Source: DATEPR01 sp036273855
GTDB taxonomy: Bacteria > Actinomycetota > Actinomycetes > Mycobacteriales > Pseudonocardiaceae
Length of the DNA: 64,000 bases
Reading direction: 5' to 3'
Assembly (NCBI GenBank): GCA_036273855.1
Contig: DASUGU010000077.1
Location: 62,001-126,000, forward strand
Shown here: positions 32,601 to 41,268 of the stretch, in pieces
Numbering within the stretch: position 1 is the first letter of the stretch
How the letters are laid out: the number at the start of each line of letters is the position of its first letter
The notes under the pieces: generated by a model
Database searches by the model: none
What the model saw: the letters and a program-made list of their open reading frames with translations, nothing else
Told to the model about the DNA's origin: nothing
Position numbers and translations under genes: made by a program

Positions 32601-33155
32601 GCCGCGGATGCTAGCCGCGGCCGTCACCCGAACGGCCGCCGACCCAGCCGGCCGGGAGGGGGCGTTGGACTTTTCGGCGTAGCGGGGCGACGCCGGACTT
32701 GCGCTTAATCACCGGATGCGTAACGGCCGGGCCATCGGCTGACGATGCTTCCTGCGTGGCAAGGGAGTTGAGGATCGGCACGGGGAAAGTGCCGATGACG
32801 TCACCGATGCACCGAGAGTCGTTCATGTCGATCACGTTGGATCGGAAGCGCTGTGTAGCGGTCGCCGTCGCGGTCACGACACCCGCGACGTGCGGAGATT
32901 CCGCACAATGGCCGGCTCACGCCGTTTCTGGTCCGACGCCAAACCAGGTTCGTGACATTGCAAGAATCGGGCACGGCGACGCGAATCATTCTCATACCGG
33001 AGCCGGCGGTGACGTTCTGGATCGTGACCGGATCGCCATCCCGGCTGCGGGCAATCTCCAAAGTTCGGGTATTCGTGCCCGTCGACGCGATGTATGTTGT
33101 ACCCGGCGTGCCTGGACCCGCGCGGGGGGAAGGCACGCTACGGAAGGACCTAACC
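32601..33155. other. Intergenic region without a supported gene
   Basis: Frames in this interval are open but lack ribosome sites and family resemblance. On the minus strand, about 32970-33100, the translation contains TLEIARSRDGDPVTIQNVTA. This is reminiscent of a parallel beta-helix repeat and could be a decayed fragment. The evidence is too thin to call a pseudogene. The right end supplies the GGAAGGA ribosome site of the next gene. Confidence 0.35.
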
Positions 33156-33797
33156 ATGACGCCAGCGCCGCCGACGCCTCCCCGGGGTCAGCCGTTACAT
33201 CCGCCGGGTAGGCGTCGCAGGAAGACGCTGACCTGGCTGATCCCACTCATGGTGGTGCTGGTCACCGCCGCCCTGACCATCCCACTCGCCGTGCTGGACC
33301 ACAACCAGGACCAGGTCGAGGACGACGACGGTCCGGAGCCCGCCGGCCTGTGCAAGGTGCTCTCACCACACGTTCTGGAACATGCCTTCGGCTTCAAGCA
33401 GCTCCAACTCTCGGTACTGCACGAGGGACCCGGCCCCATGGGCGAGCAACAGCAGGTCCGAATGCAGAACAATGGCACCATCTACAGCAAGTGTGAGTAC
33501 CGGGACCACCATAGCCACGACCTCGACGCACTACTCCTGAAGGGTGTTTATTCGGCCAACGTGTGGTCCGAGAACGACGCCGTCCGGGACTCTCTGCACG
33601 GGATCGCGAAGCCGCAGCGGATCGATATCCCGGGTGTCGATGTGGCCTATTTCGGGGCCGACACGAACGGCGACTACGAAGTGGATGCCGTCGACGCGAA
33701 CGCGATGGGTGACTACATCGCCACAATCCTGTGGGTCAGTGCCAGCCTTGATCCGCCGAAAACGGTCCTCGTCGGCATCGTGAACCAGTTGACCTGA
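33156..33797 (+). CDS. Membrane-anchored protein of unknown function
   Basis: A 213-residue protein with a Pro/Arg-rich cytoplasmic N-terminus (about 1-25), one transmembrane helix (about 26-47, LTWLIPLMVVLVTAALTIPL) and an extracytoplasmic domain. The domain has two cysteines (AGLCKVLSP, YSKCEYRD), a layout seen in DUF3558-like exported proteins. The segment CKVLSPHVLEHAFGF could be read as a distant version of the CxLLSPxxL motif. The start follows GGAAGGA by seven bases. It ends at a bidirectional hairpin. Confidence 0.65.
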   Translation: MTPAPPTPPRGQPLHPPGRRRRKTLTWLIPLMVVLVTAALTIPLAVLDHNQDQVEDDDGPEPAGLCKVLSPHVLEHAFGFKQLQLSVLHEGPGPMGEQQQVRMQNNGTIYSKCEYRDHHSHDLDALLLKGVYSANVWSENDAVRDSLHGIAKPQRIDIPGVDVAYFGADTNGDYEVDAVDANAMGDYIATILWVSASLDPPKTVLVGIVNQLT

Positions 33798-33807
33798 CCC
33801 GCGAGTA

Positions 33808-33833
33808 CGCGGCCCGCGACGTCACGGGCCGCG
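33808..33833. terminator. Bidirectional terminator between convergent genes
   Basis: Nine-bp inverted repeat CGCGGCCCG / CGGGCCGCG with an eight-base loop, between the stops of the plus-strand unknown (33797) and the minus-strand DUF397 gene (33846). Confidence 0.7.
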
Positions 33834-33845
33834 CATTCGGGTGAT

Positions 33846-34028
33846 TCAGCGGTCGAACCGTCCGGACTTCGCGGCGCGCACGAACGCGCCCAGCGTGGGG
33901 ACCAGGATGGTTGGGCCACTTGGGTTCTTGCTGTCACGGACCGCGTCGAGCCGCTGGTTCAGTTCAACGCAGTTGCTCTCGGCACCGCTGTAGCTGCTCT
34001 TGCGCCACGTCATGAGCATCTGCCTCAC
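33846..34028 (-). CDS. DUF397 domain protein
   Basis: A 60-residue DUF397 protein (TWRKSSYSGAESNCVEL, then VRDSKNPSGPTILVP). DUF397 proteins are small partners of XRE-DUF5753 regulators in actinomycetes; several pairs influence development or secondary metabolism, and toxin-antitoxin-like behaviour has been proposed. GTG 34028 overlaps the regulator's stop (GTGA), as is usual for the pair. Confidence 0.9.
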   Translation of the reverse strand: MRQMLMTWRKSSYSGAESNCVELNQRLDAVRDSKNPSGPTILVPTLGAFVRAAKSGRFDR

Positions 34029-34870
34029 TCTCGTGCGAGTTCGGTCGCGATCGACGTGAGCAGGCGCACCGATGCCTTCGCGTCCAGCGCGACATCCATC
34101 AGCTCCTCCACGGCCAGCCTATAGCGTGCGACCTTCGCCGGTTCGTCCAAAAAGAGGCCGGTCGTCAGCGCTTCGACATGCACGATGCTGGGTTCGGCCG
34201 CGAAGTCGAGGATCACGAACTGGCCCTGCAGTCCGACATGTGCGATCACGTCGGCCGGGATGATATTGATAGAGATGTTGGGCTGGTCCGCCAACTCGAG
34301 CAGGTAGTTCACCTGCTTGCGCATCGTCTTGGCGCTGCCGAGCGGCTGACGGAGACACATCTCGGTGATGATCCAGTGCAGTTCGGGCGGCTGCGGACGG
34401 CTGAGGACCATACTCCGGGAAATGCGCTGTTCGACCCACTCATCGATGTTGTCATCACTGTCACCGGGCCGAAGGGTGGTCAGGATCTCGCGGGCGTATT
34501 CGCGGGTCTGCGCCAGGCCCGGCACCAGGGTCAGCTCGAAGTCGGTGATTCTGGTCGCGGAGCGCTCGAAGTTCTTGAAGTTCCGGCTCTGCTCGGTCGA
34601 TCCGGCGGTCTCCACCAGGTCGGGCTGGCCCTGGCGCCTGGCTTGATCGATCAGCCTGGCGCGGTCGATGCCGACCACGCCGAGCAGCGTCAGGATCGAC
34701 GCGACCTCTTCCCGCGTCGCCTCGCGCTTCCCGGTCTCGATGCGGCTGATCGTGCTGCCGGACATGTCCAGCGCCTCGCCGACCGTCTTGCAGGTGAGCT
34801 TCCGCTCCTTGCGGAGTCGTTGCAGTTCGAGGCCGATGCCCCGGCTGTTGATGGACTGCTGCTTCGCCAT
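34025..34870 (-). CDS. XRE-family regulator with DUF5753 domain
   Basis: A 281-residue regulator with an N-terminal XRE HTH (about residues 10-65, CKTVGEALDMSGSTISRIET) and a C-terminal DUF5753 domain. The domain includes YLLELADQPNISINIIPADV and FVILDFAAEPSIVHVE. Such proteins bind DNA and usually pair with a DUF397 product encoded next, as here. ATG 34870 follows GAGGAGAG closely; the longer frame upstream lacks support. Confidence 0.92.
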   Translation of the reverse strand: MAKQQSINSRGIGLELQRLRKERKLTCKTVGEALDMSGSTISRIETGKREATREEVASILTLLGVVGIDRARLIDQARRQGQPDLVETAGSTEQSRNFKNFERSATRITDFELTLVPGLAQTREYAREILTTLRPGDSDDNIDEWVEQRISRSMVLSRPQPPELHWIITEMCLRQPLGSAKTMRKQVNYLLELADQPNISINIIPADVIAHVGLQGQFVILDFAAEPSIVHVEALTTGLFLDEPAKVARYRLAVEELMDVALDAKASVRLLTSIATELARE

Positions 34871-35023
34871 CGACTCTCCTCGTCGTCGCTGTTCACTCGG
34901 CCGAAGGATTGCGAGCACCTGCATCAGGTGTCACAGTGTGCACAAGGATGCGGGTCGATATCAGTCCGAAAGTCACGGGGGAATCATGCCACACCATGCA
35001 GCGAGCGCCGACCGGGACCGGCC

Positions 35024-35188
35024 GTGCTGACCGATCCGGCGTCGGTGGTCTACCTCGTGGTGATCACCCTGTGCCTGCCACCGGCGGCCTACCTGCTGCC
35101 CAGCGACCCGGCCGTGGTCCGGCTGCGCGACCGCGTGCGCCACCGGCAACTGCGGCGCTGGGTCCGGCGGCAGCGGAGCCTCCGGTGA
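35024..35188 (+). CDS. Very small membrane protein
   Basis: A 54-residue product: one hydrophobic helix (about 9-25, VYLVVITLCLPPAAYLL) followed by an Arg-rich tail (RLRDRVRHRQLRRWVRRQ). GTG 35024 is inferred; the stop overlaps the next gene's GTG (35185), which supports a coupled mini-operon. Confidence 0.45.
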   Translation: MLTDPASVVYLVVITLCLPPAAYLLPSDPAVVRLRDRVRHRQLRRWVRRQRSLR

Positions 35189-35397
35189 GCCACGACACCA
35201 GCGGATACCGGGAACGCTGGATCGTGCCGTGCGCCGACCTGTTCGGCCAGCCCAAGCGGGTCGTACTCGCCCTGACCGACGACCGGCGCACGGTGCTGTT
35301 GATCACCCCGGCCGACACCGTACGACTCACCACCGACAGCGCCCACGAACTGGCGCAGGACCTGCGGGACACCGCGAACCGAACCCGAACGGAGTGA
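35185..35397 (+). CDS. Small hypothetical protein
   Basis: A 70-residue soluble protein (YRERWIVPCADLFGQ, then VRLTTDSAHELAQDLRDT) of unknown family. GTG 35185 overlaps the preceding stop. Six bases separate it from the XRE gene downstream. Such short proteins commonly sit beside XRE regulators in actinomycete genomes, but I cannot assign a role. Confidence 0.55.
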   Translation: MSHDTSGYRERWIVPCADLFGQPKRVVLALTDDRRTVLLITPADTVRLTTDSAHELAQDLRDTANRTRTE

Positions 35398-35403
35398 CGA
35401 GAC

Positions 35404-35706
35404 GTGGGCGATTTCGAACGACCCCTGGACGACGCCGGCATCGCGGCGATGCTGGCCTCGGTCGGCGCGCAGGTGCGGGCTGCCCGGCAGGGCAAGGGCT
35501 GGTTCCTGTCCGACATCGCCGAGCGGCTGAACCTGTCCGCCTCGGTGATCTGCCGGCTGGAACTGGCCCGCCGGGAACCCAGCGTCCACCAGCTGATCAT
35601 GGTGTGCGCGGTGCTGGGCCTGCGGCTCAGCGACGTCATGCGGATCGCCGAGATCGAGGCGTTCCCGCTCGGCCCGACACCGTGGCCGCCGTCGACCCAG
35701 TGGTGA
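35404..35706 (+). CDS. Short XRE-family HTH protein
   Basis: A 100-residue protein consisting of one XRE HTH (about residues 22-80, LSDIAERLNLSASVICRLEL then ARREPSVHQL) with no DUF5753 domain. It is the last gene of the three-gene cassette starting at 35024. The GTG start lies in good context after the preceding stop. It is convergent with the DUF2891 gene, three bases apart. Confidence 0.82.
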   Translation: MGDFERPLDDAGIAAMLASVGAQVRAARQGKGWFLSDIAERLNLSASVICRLELARREPSVHQLIMVCAVLGLRLSDVMRIAEIEAFPLGPTPWPPSTQW

Positions 35707-35709
35707 CGC

Positions 35710-36726
35710 TCAGCCGCTCAAGTAGAGCACCGCGTAGCAGGCGAGCCAGTGCTCGACCTCGTACTCACCGCCGCCGACCTCGTCCAGCTCGGGCAGCGCA
35801 TGCCGCTCGGCGATGGTGCGCATCGTCGGCACCCGGGGATCGTCCGGCGGGAGGCTGTCGGCGAGCCGGTGCCAGCACCACGCGCGGCTGAGGTTGAGGC
35901 CGTGCAGGTGGGCGATCTGGCCGTCGCTGTCGTCGGACACCACGGCGGGCGTGGCCAGCGCGGTCGGTATCGCCGGCAGGAACCGGTCCAGCCACGGGAC
36001 GAACGCGGTCCCCGGCAACAGGTTCGCCATCAACTCCGCCTCGCACAGCGCGGGGGAGAGGAAGTCCGCCCCGTTGGGTTCCCAACTCGCCGGGTAGTCG
36101 GCGTCGCCGGCGAACCAGCGGTGGGCGGCCGAGGTCAACGCGTCCAGCAGTGCCGGATCGCCCTCGGCCGCCCGCCACCGGGCGTGGGCCAGTGCGCGGG
36201 ACACGCCGAACGCGCTGTTCTCGTGCACGCCCACCCGGATCGGGTAGGTGGCGTTGGGCAGCCAGGCCAGGAACGCCTCGACCACGGCGTCCCCGAATGG
36301 GCGTGTGTTCGCGGCCCACCGCTTGGCGTCCGGGTCGTCCCAGGTGACCAGTTCGTGGATCAGGGTCAGCGTCCAGCCCCAGCCGTAGGGCCGCAGCAGG
36401 CCACCCCGGTCGCGGAAGGTGGCCGTCTCGGTGGCCAGCGCGGCCGCGGTCAGGTGCCGGTCCAGTGCCGCGCGGATGTCGGCCTCGGGCACCGCGTCCG
36501 GGACGGTCCGCAGCAGTCGCACCAGCAGCCAGTGCATCTGGACGCACGAGTGCAGGTCGAAGCAGCCGAAGAACGCCGGATGGATGTCCGACGGCCGGTG
36601 CGGCAGATCGCCCGGTTGCCGGGTCAGCGCGATCAGGTAGTTCGGGAACTCCCGCTCGATGTTGGTCAGGGTCACGTTCGCGAACTCGGCCGCTCGCTCG
36701 CGCAGCACGTCCCGCCGCTCGACCAC
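35710..36726 (-). CDS. DUF2891 family protein in the inositol operon
   Basis: A 338-residue protein of the DUF2891 family, probably an alpha/alpha-barrel fold like glycoside-processing enzymes. Landmarks are HPAFFGCFDLHSCVQMHWLL, RPYGWGWTLTLIHEL, HENSAFGVSRALAHARWR and FLSPALCEAELM. Catalytic function is not established. It lies 17 bases after iolD on the same strand, so it is probably co-transcribed with inositol catabolism. GTG 36726 has GAGGAGG four bases upstream. Confidence 0.85.
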   Translation of the reverse strand: MVERRDVLRERAAEFANVTLTNIEREFPNYLIALTRQPGDLPHRPSDIHPAFFGCFDLHSCVQMHWLLVRLLRTVPDAVPEADIRAALDRHLTAAALATETATFRDRGGLLRPYGWGWTLTLIHELVTWDDPDAKRWAANTRPFGDAVVEAFLAWLPNATYPIRVGVHENSAFGVSRALAHARWRAAEGDPALLDALTSAAHRWFAGDADYPASWEPNGADFLSPALCEAELMANLLPGTAFVPWLDRFLPAIPTALATPAVVSDDSDGQIAHLHGLNLSRAWCWHRLADSLPPDDPRVPTMRTIAERHALPELDEVGGGEYEVEHWLACYAVLYLSG

Positions 36727-36743
36727 GACGCCTCCTCGGGCCG

Positions 36744-38579
36744 TCAACCGTTCAGGTAGCGCACCTGGTGGGCCTTGCCCCGCTCGTACTCGGCGTGCCC
36801 GGCCAGCTCGGCCGGCACGCCCACCTCCCACCACGCCCCGGCCTCGGTCCACGCGGCCGGATCGGTGCGCACCAGGACCACCGCGGGCCGGCCCGATGCC
36901 GCGTCCCGCGCGTCGCGGTAGGCGTCGGCCAGGCCGGCCTGATCGTCCACTGTGAACACGGCACAACCGAGCGCCGCCGCGTGGGCGGCGAAGTCCACCC
37001 TGGGCGGAGTGTCGCGTTCGGACCGGGAGTCGGTGAACATGTTGTGGAACGCCTTGCCGCCCTGGCCTTCCTGCAACCGGGCGATCACGGCGAAACCGTC
37101 GTTGTCACACACCACGGCGACGAAGCCGTGCCCGGCGAACGCGGCCGAGAACAGTTCGGAGTTGGCCATCAGGTACGAGCCGTCACCCAGCAGCGTGGTC
37201 ACCACACCGCGCCCGCGCCGGGCCAGCGCGGCACCCCAGGCGCCGGCCAGTTCGTAGCCCATGCAGGAGAACCCGTACTCGACGTCCATCGTCGGCTCGC
37301 CACCGGTGGCCCGCCAACCGCCGATCAGCTCGCCGGGCAGGCCGCCGGACGCGGTCAGCACGTAGTCGTCCGGGCCGGACAGGTCGTTCACCACTCCCAC
37401 CACGCCGGCATAGGTCGGCATGCCGGTCGCGGTGCGGAGGCCGTCAACATGCGCATCCCAGGTGGAGCGCTCCACTTCAGCACTTCCGGACCAGTGGGCA
37501 TCCGCCTGCCAGTTGCCCAGCGACGCCTCCAGTTCGGTGAGGCACTCGCGGGCGTCGCCGACCACGGCCAGCGAACCGTGCTTCACCGCGTCGAACCGGG
37601 CCGCGTTGACCGCGACGATCCGCACGTCGGGCCCGAACACCGTCCACGAGGCGGTGGTGAAGTCCTGTAACCGGGTGCCGACCGCCACCACCACGTCGGC
37701 GTGTGCGGCGAGCGTGTTGGCGGAGCGGGAACCGGTGATGCCCAGCGGGCCGGCGTGCAGCGGGTGGTCGTGCCGGACGAGCGTGCGGCCGGCGGTCGTC
37801 TCGGTGACCGGTATGCCGTGCCGGACGGCCATTTCCATGGCTTCCGCCGTCGCGCCCGAGTACCGCACGCCGCCGCCGAGCACGAGCAGCGGCCGGCGTG
37901 CCGAGCGCAGCAGGGCTGCCGCGTCGGCAAGGGCGGAGCGGTCCGGGCGCGGTCGGAACATCCGATGCGTCACCGGGTCGAACAGGGCGTCGGGGAAGTC
38001 GAACTCCTGGACCTGCACGTCCTGCGGCAGCGCCAGCACCACCGGGCCGCAGTCGGCCGGGTCGGTGAGCACGCGGGCGACCTGGGGGAGGGTGGCCAGC
38101 AGTTGTTCCGGCCGGATGATCCGGTCGAAGTAGCGGCTCACCGCGCGGAACGCGTCGTTGACGCTGCCGCCGGGATCGCCGAAGTGTTCCACCTGCTGCA
38201 ACACCGGATCGGGCGCGCGGCCGGCGAACGTGTCGCCGGGCAGCAGGAGCAGCGGCAGGCGGTTGGCGTGCGCGACGCCGGCCGCGGTGACCAGGTTCAG
38301 CGCGCCGGGGCCGATCGAGGTGGTCACCACGCCGACCTGCCTGCGGTGGGTGGCCTTGGCGTAGCCGATCGCGGCCAGCGCCATGCCCTGCTCGTTCTGC
38401 CCGCGCCACACGGGCAGTTCGTCCGCGTACTCGGCGAGCGCGGTGCCCACGCCGAGCACGTTGCCGTGGCCGAAGATGGCGAACGCGGCGGGGAACAGCG
38501 GTGCCACGGTGCCGTCCAACCGCTCCGAGCGCTGCGCCACCAGCCAACGCACCAGCGCCTGTGCCGTGGTCAGCCTCAT
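36744..38579 (-). CDS. iolD: 3D-(3,5/4)-trihydroxycyclohexane-1,2-dione hydrolase
   Basis: Thiamine-diphosphate enzyme that opens the ring of diketo-inositol to 5-deoxy-glucuronate. The 611-residue protein has the acetolactate-synthase-like three-domain order. The N-terminal Pyr domain includes FGHGNVLGVGTAL and a glutamate in WRGQNEQGMAL, the central domain includes RPLLVLGGGVRYSG, and the C-terminal TPP-binding domain includes the GDGSYLMANSELFSA metal motif. ATG 38579 overlaps the iolB stop. Confidence 0.95.
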   Translation of the reverse strand: MRLTTAQALVRWLVAQRSERLDGTVAPLFPAAFAIFGHGNVLGVGTALAEYADELPVWRGQNEQGMALAAIGYAKATHRRQVGVVTTSIGPGALNLVTAAGVAHANRLPLLLLPGDTFAGRAPDPVLQQVEHFGDPGGSVNDAFRAVSRYFDRIIRPEQLLATLPQVARVLTDPADCGPVVLALPQDVQVQEFDFPDALFDPVTHRMFRPRPDRSALADAAALLRSARRPLLVLGGGVRYSGATAEAMEMAVRHGIPVTETTAGRTLVRHDHPLHAGPLGITGSRSANTLAAHADVVVAVGTRLQDFTTASWTVFGPDVRIVAVNAARFDAVKHGSLAVVGDARECLTELEASLGNWQADAHWSGSAEVERSTWDAHVDGLRTATGMPTYAGVVGVVNDLSGPDDYVLTASGGLPGELIGGWRATGGEPTMDVEYGFSCMGYELAGAWGAALARRGRGVVTTLLGDGSYLMANSELFSAAFAGHGFVAVVCDNDGFAVIARLQEGQGGKAFHNMFTDSRSERDTPPRVDFAAHAAALGCAVFTVDDQAGLADAYRDARDAASGRPAVVLVRTDPAAWTEAGAWWEVGVPAELAGHAEYERGKAHQVRYLNG

Positions 38580-39367
38580 CGGCCGCTCCGGAACGGTAGG
38601 CGGGCATCGACGTGCGAACCCGCCCACGTGTCGCGGATCCAGCCGTGCGCCGGGTCGTCGGTGAACAGCCACTCACGATCGGGCCCGGCCATCACGTTGA
38701 GGTAGTACATGTCGTAGCCGGGCGGGGCCATCGACGGGCCGTGGTATCCGTGCGGGATCAGCACCACGTCGCCGGTGCGCACCTCGGCCAGGACGTCCAT
38801 GCCGCCGCCGTAGACCCGCTGGTAGCCCATGCCCCCGCCGGTGATCTCGAAGTAGTAGATCTCCTCCAGCGGCCGCTCGACGTCGGTGTGCTCGTCGTGC
38901 TTGTGCGGGGGATAGGACGACCAGTTGCCGCCCGGCGTGAGCACCTCGACGACCATCAGCCGGTCGGCGTCGAACGTCTCCGGCGTGCAGAGGTTGTGCA
39001 CCTCGCGACTGGCCTGCCCGGCGCCCCGCAGTTCGACGGGCACCTCCGCCGCCGGACCGTAGCGGGCGGTCAGCCGCCGCTGTGCCCGAGCCGACGGCAA
39101 CGCGAACCGGCCACCGTCGACCGACTCGATCCGGGCGTGGGTTTCCGTTGGTAGATAAGCGAAATCCGACGGTCCGCCGAACACGCCCGGCCGTCCCGCC
39201 AAAGCGAACGAGGCGTCCACACAGGACACGACGCAGCCGCCGGACAGTGGCAGCACCAGTGCCTCCGCATCCCCGGTGTCCCACTCGTGCACACCGCCGG
39301 CCGGCAGGTCCACGACCGTCAGCCCGCTGAACCGCCATCCGGCCGACTCCGGCGTCACCGCGCTCAC
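38576..39367 (-). CDS. iolB: 5-deoxy-glucuronate isomerase
   Basis: Converts 5-deoxy-glucuronate to 5-dehydro-2-deoxy-D-gluconate. A 263-residue double-cupin protein with metal-site histidines and glutamate in YPPHKHDEHTD and LEEIYYFEITG, and VLIPHGYHGP in the second cupin. Length is normal. It is preceded by the importer ATPase gene and followed by iolD with ATGA/GTGA overlaps. The start is GTG at 39367. Confidence 0.95.
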   Translation of the reverse strand: MSAVTPESAGWRFSGLTVVDLPAGGVHEWDTGDAEALVLPLSGGCVVSCVDASFALAGRPGVFGGPSDFAYLPTETHARIESVDGGRFALPSARAQRRLTARYGPAAEVPVELRGAGQASREVHNLCTPETFDADRLMVVEVLTPGGNWSSYPPHKHDEHTDVERPLEEIYYFEITGGGMGYQRVYGGGMDVLAEVRTGDVVLIPHGYHGPSMAPPGYDMYYLNVMAGPDREWLFTDDPAHGWIRDTWAGSHVDARLPFRSGR

Positions 39368-40182
39368 GGCGTGTCCACCGGGTACTCGGCCACCTCGGGC
39401 GGCGGCCGTTCCAGTTCGTGCGACAGCTCGTCCAGCTCCGCGCCACCGGCCATCAGCCGCACCAGCTCGTCCCGCTCGATCTCCGACTTCGCGTGGTCGC
39501 CCAGGCCCCGGCCGCGCTTGAGCACGACGAACCGGTCGCCCACCGGGTAGGCGTGGTGCGGGTTGTGGGTGATGAAGATGACGCCCAACCCCAGGTCACG
39601 GGCCTGCACGATGCGGTGGAGCACCACGCCGGCCTGCTTCACGCCCAACGCGGACGTCGGCTCGTCCAGGATGAGCAGCCGGGCGCCGAAGTGGATCGCG
39701 CGGGCGATGGCCACCGACTGCCGCTCACCACCGGACAGCGTGCCCACGGTCTGGTCCGGGTCGCGGACGTCGATGCCCATCGCGGCCAGTTCGGTCCTGG
39801 TCTGCTCGCGGGCGGTCGCCACGTCGAACCGGCGGAGCGGACCCCAGCCCTTCGTCGGCTCGGAGCCGAGGAAGAAGTTCCGCCACACCGACATCAGCGG
39901 CACCATCGCCAGGTCCTGGAACACCGTGGAGATGCCGGCCGCCCGCGCGTCCCTGGGGCTGGTGAAGCCGGCCGGCTCGCCGTTCACCAGGAACTCGCCC
40001 TCGTCCGGTGGGAACACCCCGGACAGGATCTTGATCAGCGTGGACTTGCCGGCGCCGTTGTCGCCCAGCACGCACGTCACCTGACCGGCCCGGACCGTCA
40101 GCGACACGTCCCGCAGCGCGTTGACGCTGCCGAAGAACTTGCTGATGTGCCGCACTTCCAGCAGCGGCGTGGTGTCGGTCAT
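39364..40182 (-). CDS. Sugar (inositol) ABC importer ATPase, single-domain
   Basis: A 272-residue ATPase: Walker A GDNGAGKST (40-48), signature LSGGERQ (149-155), Walker B LLILDEP (169-175). It is probably the energy subunit of myo-inositol uptake since it sits between the cognate permease and iolB. Most carbohydrate ATPases of the RbsA/IatA class carry two tandem domains of about 500 residues. This one is single, so it would function as a homodimer, like FrcA-type ATPases. Confidence 0.88.
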   Translation of the reverse strand: MTDTTPLLEVRHISKFFGSVNALRDVSLTVRAGQVTCVLGDNGAGKSTLIKILSGVFPPDEGEFLVNGEPAGFTSPRDARAAGISTVFQDLAMVPLMSVWRNFFLGSEPTKGWGPLRRFDVATAREQTRTELAAMGIDVRDPDQTVGTLSGGERQSVAIARAIHFGARLLILDEPTSALGVKQAGVVLHRIVQARDLGLGVIFITHNPHHAYPVGDRFVVLKRGRGLGDHAKSEIERDELVRLMAGGAELDELSHELERPPPEVAEYPVDTP

Positions 40183-41267
40183 CGTCGCGCCCTCGTCGCC
40201 CGCCGGTAGATGAACGTGTTCACGCCGACCGCGAGGAACAGGATCCCGCCCACGAACGTGAAGTCCCACGAGCTGTCCCAGCCGGAGTAGATGACGCCCT
40301 GGAACGCCATGCCGATGATGCAGGCGCCCAGCGCGGCCCCGACCACCGACCCGTAGCCGCCGGTGAGCAGGCAACCGCCCACCACGGCCGCGATGATGTA
40401 GTAGAACTCGTTGCCGACGCCCTGCTCGGACACGGCGTTCGAGGTCTGGGTGAACGAGATGACCCCGACCAGCGCGGCCGCCATCGACGTGGTCACGAAC
40501 AGCGAGATCTTGGTCCGCGCCACCGGAACACCCACGTTGCGGGCCGCGATCTCGTCACCGCCGGACGCGAAGATCCAGTTGCCGTACGTCGTCCTGGCCA
40601 GCACCCACACCGCGACCAGCGTCACCGCGACGAACCACAGGATCTCCGTCGAGTAGCCGTTGGCCAGCCCCGGATTGCCGGCGAACGTGCTGCCGAACAC
40701 CGCCTTCGCGCTGGCCAGCCCGGGATGGGCGCCGCCGCTGATGCCGACGTTGGTGCTGCCGTGGTTGACCAGCAGCACGCCGCCGATGCTCAGACCGCGC
40801 ACCACGAAGTAGGTCGCCAGCGTCACGATGAAGCTGGGCAGCTTCGACTTCACCACCACGAGGCCGTTGACCAGGCCGATCAGCGCGGCCACCGCGAACG
40901 TGACCACGATGGCCGCCCACGTGTTCCAATGTGCCTGACCGACCAACAGGGCCGTGATGATCGCGGTGAAACCGGTCATGCCGCCGGTGGACAGGTCGAA
41001 CTCGCCACCGATCATCAGCAGGCCCACCGGCACCGCCATGATCCCGTAGAACGACGCCTGCTGGGCCCACGACTGGAAACCCGTCTGGGTCAGCCACAGG
41101 TGCTGCTGGTCGGTCAGCGAGAACACGACGAAGATCACGACAGCGCCCAGCAGCGCGCCGAGCGCGGGCCGCCGCAGGGCCCTGGTGAGCCTGCTGGTCG
41201 TCGCCAGCCGCTCGTCGGGCCCCGCGGGCGGCACGCTCGCCGCGACCGGAGTCGGGTGCGCGGTCAT
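40179..41267 (-). CDS. Sugar (inositol) ABC importer permease
   Basis: A 362-residue RbsC/IatP-type permease with about 8-10 membrane helices. The family motif is GGEFDLSTGGMTGFTAI and the EAA-like cytoplasmic loop is ARNVGVPVARTKISLFV. It overlaps the ATPase gene by ATGA and follows the binding protein by one base. The substrate is inferred from the surrounding iol genes. Confidence 0.9.
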   Translation of the reverse strand: MTAHPTPVAASVPPAGPDERLATTSRLTRALRRPALGALLGAVVIFVVFSLTDQQHLWLTQTGFQSWAQQASFYGIMAVPVGLLMIGGEFDLSTGGMTGFTAIITALLVGQAHWNTWAAIVVTFAVAALIGLVNGLVVVKSKLPSFIVTLATYFVVRGLSIGGVLLVNHGSTNVGISGGAHPGLASAKAVFGSTFAGNPGLANGYSTEILWFVAVTLVAVWVLARTTYGNWIFASGGDEIAARNVGVPVARTKISLFVTTSMAAALVGVISFTQTSNAVSEQGVGNEFYYIIAAVVGGCLLTGGYGSVVGAALGACIIGMAFQGVIYSGWDSSWDFTFVGGILFLAVGVNTFIYRRATRARR

Positions 41268-41268
41268 G

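Noticed and set aside
32801..33157. Minus-strand frame resembling a beta-helix repeat (TLEIARSRDGDPVTIQN)
   Set aside because: Only a short stretch resembles a family, there is no ribosome site, and the rest is low-quality; not enough to call a pseudogene.
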